Of a stretch of 7,498 nucleotides of DNA, positions 1-6,429 are shown piece after piece. Each line of letters begins with the position of its first letter. Positions within the stretch are counted from its first letter, which is position 1. The DNA is from Candidatus Anderseniibacteriota bacterium (GTDB taxonomy: Bacteria > Patescibacteriota > Andersenbacteria > UBA10190). Under the pieces are notes generated by a model. That model made no database searches, was not told the origin of the DNA, and was given only the letters and a program-made list of their open reading frames with translations. Location of the stretch: contig QIFI01000036.1 of assembly GCA_003229735.1 (NCBI GenBank), forward strand, positions 1-7,498, written 5' to 3'. Both the position numbers and the translations under genes were made by a program.

Positions 1-20
1 AGTCCTTAATTAGATTTTAT

Positions 21-827
21 ATGATGGATGTTCAGGATGAGATTAAACAAACAGAACAAAAATTGAAATTGCTTAAGCGGCAGACACAAGGGTCTCGGAC
101 TAAAGGCGTCTTCAATGTTCCTGTGGCCGTGGTGGTGGCTGGAGGTCTGATTGCGGCTGCAATATACTTTGGCAGCGGCGGGTCTGGTGGCAGTAATACG
201 GTTGATACACAAGGATTGGGTAATTTGGCAGCTCCAGCTCCGGCGGCAGCGCCAGTGGGTCCAGTTCAGCCCGCAGTGGGCAATATTCGCGAGGTAACCA
301 GCGAAGATCATATTCGAGGCGCGGCGAACGCTAAGGTTACGATTATTGAGTATTCAGATTTTGAGTGTCCTTTTTGTAAGCGGTTTCATCCCACGATGAC
401 CAGAATTATTGAGGAATATCCCAATGATGTACGCTGGGTGTATCGGCAATTTCCGCTGGAGCAGCTGCACAGCAAGGCTATTAAACAGGCGGAAGCTACT
501 GAATGCGCTGGTGAGCAAGGAAAATTCTGGGAGTTAACTGATAAGATATTTGAGGTAACACCTTCAAATGATGGCTTGGACATGGCTGAACTGCCTACCT
601 ACGCGAGAGACGTAGGAGTGCCTAATATTGCCAGGTTTCAGGAGTGTCTGGATAGCGGTAAATACGCCCAGCATATTCAGGACGATATCGCTGATGCTCA
701 AGCCGCCGGCGGACGGGGTACGCCTTATAGCGTGGTGATAACAGCAAGTGGGGAAAAATTACCGCTATCCGGCGCCCAGCCATACGCGGCAGTCAAACAG
801 TTAGTTGATAAAGCTCTAAGCAGTTGA
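21..827 (+). CDS. Membrane-anchored DsbA-family thiol:disulfide oxidoreductase
   Basis: This is a 268-residue thioredoxin-fold protein of the DsbA / Thioredoxin_4 type, expected to oxidise or isomerise disulfides outside the cytoplasmic membrane. Residues 1-30 are charged and cytosolic, about 31-50 form one membrane helix without a clear cleavage site, and 51-90 are a Gly/Ser then Ala/Pro-rich linker. The catalytic domain runs from about 91 to 268. It shows the strand VTIIEYSDFECPFCKRFHP with the active-site CPFC at 116-119, and the GTP cis-proline loop at 233-235. Two further cysteines, C162 and C209, could form a structural disulfide. Two ATG codons are adjacent (21 and 24) and neither has a Shine-Dalgarno site; with only 20 bases upstream the start and any earlier operon genes cannot be settled. 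The stop overlaps the next gene (TGATG), and copper-protein genes follow, so likely substrates are the neighbouring secreted-domain proteins (inference). Family assignment is secure; substrate and redox direction are not. Confidence 0.93.
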   Translation: MMDVQDEIKQTEQKLKLLKRQTQGSRTKGVFNVPVAVVVAGGLIAAAIYFGSGGSGGSNTVDTQGLGNLAAPAPAAAPVGPVQPAVGNIREVTSEDHIRGAANAKVTIIEYSDFECPFCKRFHPTMTRIIEEYPNDVRWVYRQFPLEQLHSKAIKQAEATECAGEQGKFWELTDKIFEVTPSNDGLDMAELPTYARDVGVPNIARFQECLDSGKYAQHIQDDIADAQAAGGRGTPYSVVITASGEKLPLSGAQPYAAVKQLVDKALSS

Positions 828-1414
828 TGAAAATGAATATATTAATGTTGAGACAGTCTTTGAGGCGGGTGTTTAGAGATTATCGGTATAGGGTGGTCGC
901 CATGGCGGCGGCGGCGCTGACCTTTGCCCTGTCGATCTGGCTGAGAAACTTAAATCTGATTGTGATTACATTCAGATCATCGCTGTTTGATATTGGTGAT
1001 AGTTTGTGGTTGATGTTATGGCTGTTGGGCGGGATTGTGACTGATGCTACGGTATTGGCGGCGGGGCTGATTATTGCAACTTCACTTCTGTTTGGGGTGA
1101 ATACCGCCATGGTGATCTATTACTTTGCGCAGCGACGTAGTTTGCCCAAGGTTAAGGAGAGCACCACTATTATTGGCGGACTAGTATCGGCGGTCTTCGG
1201 GGTGGGGTGCGCTTCGTGCGGCACATTCGTGTTGGGGGCACTGCTGTCGTCTGTGGGTGCTTCGGGTTTGCTGGCCTTGTTGCCATTGGGGGGCCATGAA
1301 TTCTTAATCTTGAGTGTGGCCTTGTTATTTGGATCTATTTATTGGATGGCCAAGAGTATTCAGACCAGCCAGGTATGTGTATCGGTGGAGCTTAAGGTAG
1401 TCACGGTAAATTAG
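827..1414 (+). CDS. Polytopic membrane protein with intramembrane CASC motif, function unknown
   Basis: I do not recognise a named family. From the ATG at 827 the protein has 195 residues: a short basic N-terminus (RQSLRRVFRDYRYR), then hydrophobic segments near residues 22-40, 61-100 (probably two helices), 114-140 and 143-176, so about four to five membrane helices. The striking element is GVGCASCG, with a CxxC pair at residues 128 and 131, at the start of a helix. It is followed by a small-residue-rich helix and an LPLGGHEF turn before the last helix. A third cysteine lies near the C-terminus in a short polar tail. The start overlaps the DsbA stop by one base (TGATG), implying translational coupling. 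A TTG at 824 is also in frame, and an ATG at 833 is a further option. Two readings fit: an electron-transfer partner that reoxidises or reduces the DsbA, playing the part of DsbB, VKOR or CcdA without resembling them, or a copper/heavy-metal membrane protein, since the following genes are copper proteins. The gene is secure; its role is inference. Confidence 0.85.
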   Translation: MKMNILMLRQSLRRVFRDYRYRVVAMAAAALTFALSIWLRNLNLIVITFRSSLFDIGDSLWLMLWLLGGIVTDATVLAAGLIIATSLLFGVNTAMVIYYFAQRRSLPKVKESTTIIGGLVSAVFGVGCASCGTFVLGALLSSVGASGLLALLPLGGHEFLILSVALLFGSIYWMAKSIQTSQVCVSVELKVVTVN

Positions 1415-1474
1415 TTATAAGTGCAAATAAGCATAATAACTATGAATTTCAATCAACAAAAAAGTTAATTATTA

Positions 1475-1975
1475 ATGTTATATGAGATTATGAACATAGG
1501 CAGTATAGAAATATCACAGCAAAATCTGGTGGCCATTATTCTGGCAGGTGGATTAATCGCGGCCATGCTTATATATACCGGCCGTATTCCCTGGCTGGGT
1601 ACGGAAGGGGCAGGGCGCGGAGAGTTGACGCGCGGTAGCGTGGGTAGTGAGGAAGGGTTAGCGCGCAGTAGTGATGGTTATAAGGAGTATAATATAGAGA
1701 TGGTGAATAACAGATATAATCCCTCCCGGGTTGACGTGGAATTAGGTGACCGGGTAGTGCTTAATTTTACTAACAATGATCAAGTAGCGCATGGTGTGGG
1801 ATTGCCGGCTTTTAACGCTGAAATACCTGGCGGTCATGTGAAACCGGGGGAGACGGCCCGGCTGGAATTTATAGCCAATAAGCAGGTGAGTGCGGACGCG
1901 GCGACTTGCGGGGGGCCTAATCCCAGTGATAAGACAGATGATCATGGTGAAGAGCTAGTGGTAAATGTAGTATGA
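1475..1975 (+). CDS. Membrane-anchored cupredoxin-fold protein with altered metal site
   Basis: This 166-residue protein has one N-terminal membrane helix (about 17-35), a Gly/Ser-rich linker, and a C-terminal domain from about 70 to 166 that reads as a cupredoxin. The domain shows a RYNPSRVDVELGDRVVLNFTN strand pair, then an AHGVGLP loop with H106, and the terminal C145...H157 hairpin ending in LVVNVV. The layout resembles the CuA-type/COX2-like cupredoxin order, in which H106, C145 and H157 would bind copper. However, the Cys-to-His loop is long (11 residues: GGPNPSDKTDD) and the position three after H157, where the family normally has an axial Met, is E160. H121 is an extra histidine. The site may therefore be a non-blue or red copper centre, bind another metal, or be empty. 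Alternative start: ATG at 1490 (residue 6). Neither start has a clear ribosome site. The stop overlaps the next gene as ATGA, so the two are probably translated together. Confidence 0.85.
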   Translation: MLYEIMNIGSIEISQQNLVAIILAGGLIAAMLIYTGRIPWLGTEGAGRGELTRGSVGSEEGLARSSDGYKEYNIEMVNNRYNPSRVDVELGDRVVLNFTNNDQVAHGVGLPAFNAEIPGGHVKPGETARLEFIANKQVSADAATCGGPNPSDKTDDHGEELVVNVV

Positions 1976-2568
1976 GTGAAAAGGTTAAGCAAATAGCCGG
2001 GGAAGATGAGCAGGAGTTGACTAAAAGTGAGCGCAAGAAGCTTAGGCGTGAGGAAAAGCAGAGGGAGAAAGAGCAAGCTGATAAAAATAAGGCGCGGAGA
2101 AAGTTAATCAAGTTAGGGTTGGGGTGGGGCTTACCGGGGCTGGTTATAGCCGGGGCGGCCTGGGCGGTGATAACATCTCCTAAGACTGCAGATGATGATA
2201 TTGTTTCCCGTGAAAGTATTCATTGGCATCCCAGGCTGACGATTGCCATCAACGGTGAGCAGAGAGAAATTCCCGGCAATATTGGTATTGGCGGGGTGCA
2301 TAAAGATATTCATACACATGGAGCAGATAATACTTTGCATGTGGAGATGAACCGGCTGGTGCGGGAGGATGATGTTCGAGTTAAAAACTTCTTTGATATC
2401 TGGGGGGAGCAGTTTACATCCGAGTGTATTCTTGACGCGTGCAATGGCGATGATGGCGCGGTTAAGATGCTGGTGAATGGCGTGGAAAATCAGGAATTTG
2501 AGAACTATCTGATGCGGGATGGAGATCGGATTGAAATTGTGTTTGAAAAAGAGCGGGGGGACGCTTAA
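1972..2568 (+). CDS. Membrane-anchored protein with conserved-looking His-rich ectodomain, uncharacterised
   Basis: This is a 198-residue protein. Residues 1-46 are extremely charged (Lys/Arg/Glu, probable cytosolic helix), 47-68 form one Gly-rich membrane helix, and 70-198 form the outside domain. The ectodomain contains HWHPRLTIAINGE (H84, H86), PGNIGIGGVH (H110), DIHTHGADNTLHVE (H114, H116, H123), a FFDIWGEQF segment, a C152/C157 pair (CILDAC), and a C-terminal MLVNGVEN...DGDRIEIVF strand pattern. From memory, similar His-His-His arrangements followed by an FFxxWG segment occur in unnamed secreted proteins of archaea, actinobacteria and CPR bacteria, but I cannot name a family. The clustered histidines on predicted beta-strands suggest a metal site, and the copper-protein genes on both sides make copper the first candidate (inference). 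The Cys pair could be a substrate of the upstream DsbA. Translation is coupled to the previous gene by an ATGA overlap, and the next gene follows after 17 bp. Confidence 0.85.
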   Translation: MSEKVKQIAGEDEQELTKSERKKLRREEKQREKEQADKNKARRKLIKLGLGWGLPGLVIAGAAWAVITSPKTADDDIVSRESIHWHPRLTIAINGEQREIPGNIGIGGVHKDIHTHGADNTLHVEMNRLVREDDVRVKNFFDIWGEQFTSECILDACNGDDGAVKMLVNGVENQEFENYLMRDGDRIEIVFEKERGDA

Positions 2569-2585
2569 TTATAAAAATTATAACT

Positions 2586-3065
2586 ATGAATAAAAACTTA
2601 GTGGGGTGGGGGGCAGTGATAATATTAGTAGTTGTGGGCGGCGGGTTTTGGTTAGGAAATAGCAATAAATCGGCGGTAGTAACAACTCCACCGTCAACGG
2701 GATTGGAGAATATCCCCAGCGATATTTCGGTGACAGCGCCGGTTATTGGCGATAGTGAGGAGGTTGAGGCAGTTGATGAGAAACAGTCAGTGGCGGGTGA
2801 AGTGAATCAAATCGCTATTGCTTCCGGCAATCTGTTTTATCGGCCTGATAAATTGAGTTTGAAGAAAGGGGAACCGGTTAAGCTGAATTTTACGAACACC
2901 GGTTTTCATACCTTCACGATTGACGAGCTGGGGGTGAATGAACAATTTAGCGGTCCGTCGGCGACGGTTGAGTTTACGCCGGCGCAAGCCGGGGAGTTCG
3001 AGTATTACTGCGCGGTTCCGGGGCATCGTGAGGGGGGGATGATCGGCACGCTGACGGTTCGATAA
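2586..3065 (+). CDS. Membrane-anchored blue (type 1) copper protein, rusticyanin/auracyanin-like
   Basis: This 159-residue cupredoxin is expected to carry single electrons outside the cytoplasmic membrane. It has one N-terminal helix (about 5-24), a Thr/Pro and acidic linker (25-75), and a copper domain (about 76-159). All four canonical type 1 ligands are visible: H108 in NTGFHTFTIDELG, then C142, H147 and M152 in YYCAVPGHREGGM. The C-x4-H-x4-M spacing matches rusticyanin and auracyanin rather than plastocyanin (C-x2-H-x4-M) or azurin (C-x4-H-x3-M). The LKKGEPVKLNFTN strand and the GTLTV end are typical of the fold. The anchor may be retained or cleaved; there is no lipobox. The gene lies 17 bp after the His-rich gene across a very AT-rich spacer and 62 bp before the heme/flavin reductase, which is a natural candidate electron donor or acceptor (inference). 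The ATG at 2586 puts the helix directly at the N-terminus. Confidence 0.93.
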   Translation: MNKNLVGWGAVIILVVVGGGFWLGNSNKSAVVTTPPSTGLENIPSDISVTAPVIGDSEEVEAVDEKQSVAGEVNQIAIASGNLFYRPDKLSLKKGEPVKLNFTNTGFHTFTIDELGVNEQFSGPSATVEFTPAQAGEFEYYCAVPGHREGGMIGTLTVR

Positions 3066-3078
3066 GGCGTTAATAGGC

Positions 3079-3126
3079 ATGATGAAAGGAAGGTGGTGGT
3101 TGGTGATGCTTATAATAAGAAGCTGA
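3079..3126 (+). other. Possible 15-codon leader ORF ahead of the reductase gene
   Basis: An ATG at 3079 opens a 15-residue reading frame (MMKGRWWLVMLIIRS) whose TGA ends one base before the ATG of the reductase gene (TGA-T-ATG). The placement would suit translational coupling or a small hydrophobic peptide. There is no Shine-Dalgarno site, and a frame this short arises easily by chance in a 62-bp spacer, so this is only a candidate. Confidence 0.2.
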
Positions 3127-3127
3127 T

Positions 3128-4516
3128 ATGCTGCTGGGTATAAAAGATCGTAAAACATTGTTTCGACGCCATGGTATCATGGTTTTGTTTAGCTTGGCGC
3201 TGGTGGGGTTGTTCTGGCTGTCAAGGGGGCAATGGGTGCCAGAAATGCGATTGTGGCGGGCGGTGGGCGATGCCGGGTTCGTGTTACTGGCTATGGCGCT
3301 GTCAATTGGTCCGCTGGCGCGGCTGTGGTTGCCGGCTCGGCGATGGGTGGCGTGGCGGCGAGAGCTGGGGATCTGGTTCGCGCTATTGGCTTTGGGGCAT
3401 GGGGTGCTAATTTTAAGCGGTTGGGTTGGCTGGAGCTGGCGGCGATTTTTAGGCTATGAGTTTGTGCCCCAGCTGGGCCGCTGGGCGCGGTTGGAGCCGG
3501 GATTTGGACTGGCCAATTTGCTGGGATTGGCAGGTCTTATCTGGGCGCTGGTATTGATGGCCACATCATCCGACTGGGCGGTTAGAAAATTGGGTATCGC
3601 GTCATGGAAATGGCTGCAAACCGGCGCCTATATAATTTTTTATCTGGTGGCTTTGCACGCGGTTTACTTTTTGTTTATTCACTATACGGTTTCATTTCAC
3701 CGGCCGGTTCCGGATCCAAACTGGTTTAGATATCCGATGGCGGCTATTGGCCTGGCGGTGATCGGTTTGCAGGGAGCGGCTTACGCGCAGGTGGTGAGAA
3801 GGCGTCAGGCGGCAGAAACCAGTAGTGTTGAAGTGCAGAAAGCGATATTAATTGGGCGGCGGCAAATAGCCAGAGGCACCTATGAAATGACTTTTTCCGT
3901 AAAGAGCCCGCTTCATTTTCTGGCTGGCCAGCATACGCAAGTGCGGGTGCTGAAGCTGTTGTATCCGGATCCGCAGGGGGCTTCCCGGGTTTTTTCAATC
4001 GCGTCTTCGCCGACGGATAAAACGCGGTTTTCTATAGCCTGGCGTGATACCGGATCCGGTTACAAACGCACTTTGCTGGAGTTGCCTATAAAAACTGAAG
4101 TGCTGGTTGATCGGCCCGGAGGGCAATTTATACTGCCGGATGATATCGGGCGGCCCGTGCTGATGGTGGCCGGCGGCATTGGGATTACACCGATCATGAG
4201 CATGGTTCGCTGGGCGGCGGAGAAGAAATTGCCACAAGTAATGGTTTTATTGTACGCGAATAGTTCCCGGGAGAGGGCGGCATATTTGGAGGAATTACAG
4301 GAACTGGCCGGTACAAATAAACATTTCAGTCTAAGAAATCAATATCAACCGATAGATGGAAAAGTACTGGCTGGTTTGAGTAAGCCGTATAAAAATCCCA
4401 TCTGGTATGTGGTTGGTCCGCCGGGCATGGTTGATTCGGTACGTCTACTGCTATCCGAAGCCGGGGCGGGAGAGCCAGATATCATAATTGAAAACTTTGA
4501 TGGGTATGATGGATAA
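3128..4516 (+). CDS. Ferric-reductase-like heme b membrane domain fused to FAD/NAD(P)H oxidoreductase
   Basis: This 462-residue protein should move electrons from cytosolic NAD(P)H through FAD to membrane heme. The N-terminal half has six predicted helices (about 16-32, 44-64, 80-100, 126-146, 160-186, 203-222), like ferric-reductase/MsrQ/NOX domains. Candidate heme ligands are H91 (LALGHGV) in helix 3 and H177 (VALHAVY) in helix 5, with H191 14 residues later, a spacing like the paired histidines of MsrQ. The C-terminal half is a ferredoxin-reductase-type module. Its FAD domain spans about 233-338, with LAGQHTQVRV (265-274) and the flavin motif RVFSIASSP (287-295). Its NAD(P) domain spans about 343-455, with GGIGITPIMSM (349-359) and VVGPPGMV (428-435). 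The usual CGPP cysteine is Val429, and the end IIENFDGYDG fits the family terminus. An in-frame TAA at 3116-3118 makes ATG 3128 the first ATG start. Gene order suggests the blue-copper protein as partner; metal reduction or oxygen/superoxide chemistry are alternatives. Confidence 0.92.
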   Translation: MLLGIKDRKTLFRRHGIMVLFSLALVGLFWLSRGQWVPEMRLWRAVGDAGFVLLAMALSIGPLARLWLPARRWVAWRRELGIWFALLALGHGVLILSGWVGWSWRRFLGYEFVPQLGRWARLEPGFGLANLLGLAGLIWALVLMATSSDWAVRKLGIASWKWLQTGAYIIFYLVALHAVYFLFIHYTVSFHRPVPDPNWFRYPMAAIGLAVIGLQGAAYAQVVRRRQAAETSSVEVQKAILIGRRQIARGTYEMTFSVKSPLHFLAGQHTQVRVLKLLYPDPQGASRVFSIASSPTDKTRFSIAWRDTGSGYKRTLLELPIKTEVLVDRPGGQFILPDDIGRPVLMVAGGIGITPIMSMVRWAAEKKLPQVMVLLYANSSRERAAYLEELQELAGTNKHFSLRNQYQPIDGKVLAGLSKPYKNPIWYVVGPPGMVDSVRLLLSEAGAGEPDIIIENFDGYDG

Positions 4517-4542
4517 AAGATTAAATCATAAAAAAATAGTAT

Positions 4543-4571
4543 TTGTTAGAAGGGGCCAGCTGGCTTATTCT
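4543..4571 (+). promoter_or_regulatory. Weak candidate sigma70-type promoter before the VanW-family gene
   Basis: The 91-bp spacer 4517-4607 holds TTGTTA (4543-4548) and TATTCT (4566-4571) separated by 17 bp. Each matches four of six consensus bases. The position, 36 bases before the ATG, is suitable and the spacer is the largest between genes here, so a new transcription unit could begin at this point. The sites are weak and the assignment is tentative. A perfect 10-bp palindrome GCCAGCTGGC (4555-4564) lies between the two elements, where an operator could sit. Confidence 0.25.
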
Positions 4572-4607
4572 GGGGGTGAGTATTAGGGCTGGTAATCTAA
4601 TAATCAT

Positions 4608-6386
4608 ATGAAGCAATTTGCTATTATTCTAATAACCGCGGCAGTGGTTATAGCCACGGCGGCGGCAGTGACGGGGGCGGGAGTCTTGGTGATGTATCAA
4701 AAAGTCTACGCGGGCCGGATTGTGCCGGGAGTAATCATAGGTTCAGTGCCGGTGGGCGGGCTGACGCGGGCGGAAGCCGGCGATCTTTTACAACAGCGGA
4801 AGCAGGAAATTATGGAAAATGGCATTCGGCTGGCGGTGGATGATGAGGAGTTTGAGATTCGTTCGGATGACGTGGAGTTAGCTATTGATGTTGAAAGCGG
4901 GCTTAACCGGGCCTGGAATATGGGGCGGGCGGGGTCTTTAAGACAGCGCCTGGTTGATGTTGTACGTAAACCATCGGCGGTGATTCAGATGAGAGTTAGT
5001 TTTTCTATTGATGAACAGAGTCTGGACAGCGAAATTGGCATTATAGCGCAGTTGGTTGATACTCCGGGCAAAGATGTGCGTTTGCTGGTTCAAGAAACCA
5101 GCGTGTCAGTGTTGACTGATACGGTGCGAGGCAGAATGCTGGATCAAGATAAAGTTAAGGCGCAGATTTTTGAAGCCCTGGAGAATTTAGATGCTAAACT
5201 ATTAAGGGCGCCATTAATTGATTTTGAACCGCAGGTGAATATTGATCGGTTGGGAGATGTAAAGGAGAGGGCCGAGCGAATCATGGTTGAGCCGTTGAAG
5301 CTTAGTTATAATCAGCGAACTTTTATGATTCCGCGATCGCAGATTGGCTCCTGGATTATTTCCGGATATGAAGGAGAATACTTGGTACCGGAAATTGATC
5401 GGCAAACGGTAAGCGTCTATGTGACCAGTGTGGCCGAGCAGATTAACCTGGTGCCGCAGGGCCTTAAGTTAAATGTGGTGGATGGCAAGGTGGTTGACTT
5501 GGTGCCGGCACAGACCGGGGAGATGCTACAAGAGGAGCAGACCATAGAATTAATTGTGGGCGCGCTGGAGCAGAGATTGAAAGGTGAAGCAGAGGTACCG
5601 GAGATAGCGCTGCCGGTAATTGTGGAGAAGCCGGCGGCTGATGAAACGGCGGCCAGTTTAGGAATTACTGAACGTCTGGGCGGGGCGACGACACCGTTTA
5701 CCGGCAGTCCGCCTAATCGAATTCATAATATTAAAAATGGCGTTAAGTTTTTAAGCGGTATTCTGATTAAGCCCGGAGAGGAATTTTCAACCATTAAAGC
5801 TTTGGGGAGGATTGATAATACTACTGGTTATTTGCCGGAGCTGGTGATTAAGGGCAATGAGACGATTCCCGAGTTTGGAGGGGGATTATGCCAGGTTTCC
5901 ACCACCTTATTCCGGGCGGTGTTAGACGCCGGATTGCCGGTGACAGCGCGGCGAAGTCATTCTTATCGGGTGTCATATTATGAGAAAGATGGCGATGGTA
6001 ATTATATTGGTCCGGGGCTGGACGCGACGATCTATTCGCCCAATCCGGATTTAAAGTTTACTAATGATACCGGATCGACCATTCTTATTCAGGGCAAGGT
6101 GGTGGGTGATCGGATAACATTTGAGTTGTATGGTACTAATGATGGCCGGCAGTCGGAAATCGATGGGCCTTATACGTTAAGCACTTTGCCGGCGGGGGAT
6201 CCGATTTACACGGACACGGATACTTTGGCTAAAGGGGTGGTGAAGCAAACGGAAAAATCACATCCGGGAGGCCGGGCGATAGCTACTTATAAGGTTACTT
6301 ACGCGGACGGGACGGTGAATGAGCAAGTGTTTAAGAGCAGTTATCGGCGCTGGCCGGCCAAGTATCTGGTGGGGACGCGGGAATAA
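4608..6386 (+). CDS. VanW-family protein, membrane-anchored, with peptidoglycan-binding-like N-terminal repeats
   Basis: This 592-residue envelope protein has one N-terminal helix (about 5-29). After it comes GRIVPGVIIGSVPVGGLTRAE (36-56), the usual opening of YoaR/VanW-type proteins that carry PG_binding_4-like repeats. Residues about 55-200 and 205-330 look like two diverged copies of that alpha/beta repeat. The VanW domain spans about 350-495, with the signature EFGGGLCQVSTTLF (422-435, single Cys C428), RRSHSYRVSYYEKD (448-461) and GLDATIYSPNPDLKF (470-484). The tail, YKVTYADGTVNEQVFKSSYR (561-580), resembles the end of a G5-type domain. VanW proteins occur in some vancomycin-resistance clusters, but their biochemical role is not established, and nothing here indicates resistance: no vanH, vanA, vanX or regulator genes are nearby. 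The likely role is at the cell wall. There is no clear Shine-Dalgarno site; an in-frame TAA at 4593-4595 limits upstream extension. Confidence 0.93.
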   Translation: MKQFAIILITAAVVIATAAAVTGAGVLVMYQKVYAGRIVPGVIIGSVPVGGLTRAEAGDLLQQRKQEIMENGIRLAVDDEEFEIRSDDVELAIDVESGLNRAWNMGRAGSLRQRLVDVVRKPSAVIQMRVSFSIDEQSLDSEIGIIAQLVDTPGKDVRLLVQETSVSVLTDTVRGRMLDQDKVKAQIFEALENLDAKLLRAPLIDFEPQVNIDRLGDVKERAERIMVEPLKLSYNQRTFMIPRSQIGSWIISGYEGEYLVPEIDRQTVSVYVTSVAEQINLVPQGLKLNVVDGKVVDLVPAQTGEMLQEEQTIELIVGALEQRLKGEAEVPEIALPVIVEKPAADETAASLGITERLGGATTPFTGSPPNRIHNIKNGVKFLSGILIKPGEEFSTIKALGRIDNTTGYLPELVIKGNETIPEFGGGLCQVSTTLFRAVLDAGLPVTARRSHSYRVSYYEKDGDGNYIGPGLDATIYSPNPDLKFTNDTGSTILIQGKVVGDRITFELYGTNDGRQSEIDGPYTLSTLPAGDPIYTDTDTLAKGVVKQTEKSHPGGRAIATYKVTYADGTVNEQVFKSSYRRWPAKYLVGTRE

Positions 6387-6391
6387 CGTAG

Positions 6392-6397
6392 TATAAT
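6392..6397 (+). promoter_or_regulatory. Consensus -10 box (TATAAT) before the acidic coiled-coil gene
   Basis: A perfect TATAAT lies six bases after the VanW-family stop and 32 bases before the next start, in a short AT-rich spacer. No acceptable -35 element is visible at 16-18 bp upstream, and it is not an extended -10 (no TGn). It may provide separate transcription of the last gene, or be chance in AT-rich DNA. Confidence 0.35.
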
Positions 6398-6414
6398 ATA
6401 TAGGTATTATTATG

Positions 6415-6423
6415 AGGAGGTGA
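6415..6423 (+). promoter_or_regulatory. Full-length Shine-Dalgarno sequence AGGAGGTGA
   Basis: AGGAGGTGA is fully complementary to the canonical 16S rRNA 3' end (UCACCUCCU). The AGGAGG core ends nine bases before the ATG at 6430, and this decides the start of the acidic coiled-coil gene over the internal ATG at 6445. No other gene in the window has a comparable site. It also lies inside a trivial three-codon frame (ATG AGG AGG TGA, 6412-6423). Confidence 0.85.
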
Positions 6424-6429
6424 AGTGAT

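Noticed and set aside
824..826. TTG as start of the CASC membrane protein
   Set aside because: It would add only one residue. The ATG at 827, overlapping the DsbA stop as TGATG, is the more usual coupled start.
2567..2583. Two AATTATAA copies separated by one base before the blue-copper gene
   Set aside because: This is simple AT-rich spacer sequence, one copy overlaps the stop codon TAA, and there is no -35 partner. It is too short to call a regulatory repeat.
3171..3459. Overlapping forward frames inside the reductase gene
   Set aside because: They translate to Gly/Trp/Cys or Gly/Ala-rich low-complexity peptides caused by G-rich coding of the membrane helices, and they have no start signal.
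4608..6386. Glycopeptide (vancomycin) resistance gene
   Set aside because: Only the VanW domain is shared. No ligase, dehydrogenase, dipeptidase or two-component genes are present, and VanW-domain proteins are common in bacteria with no link to resistance.
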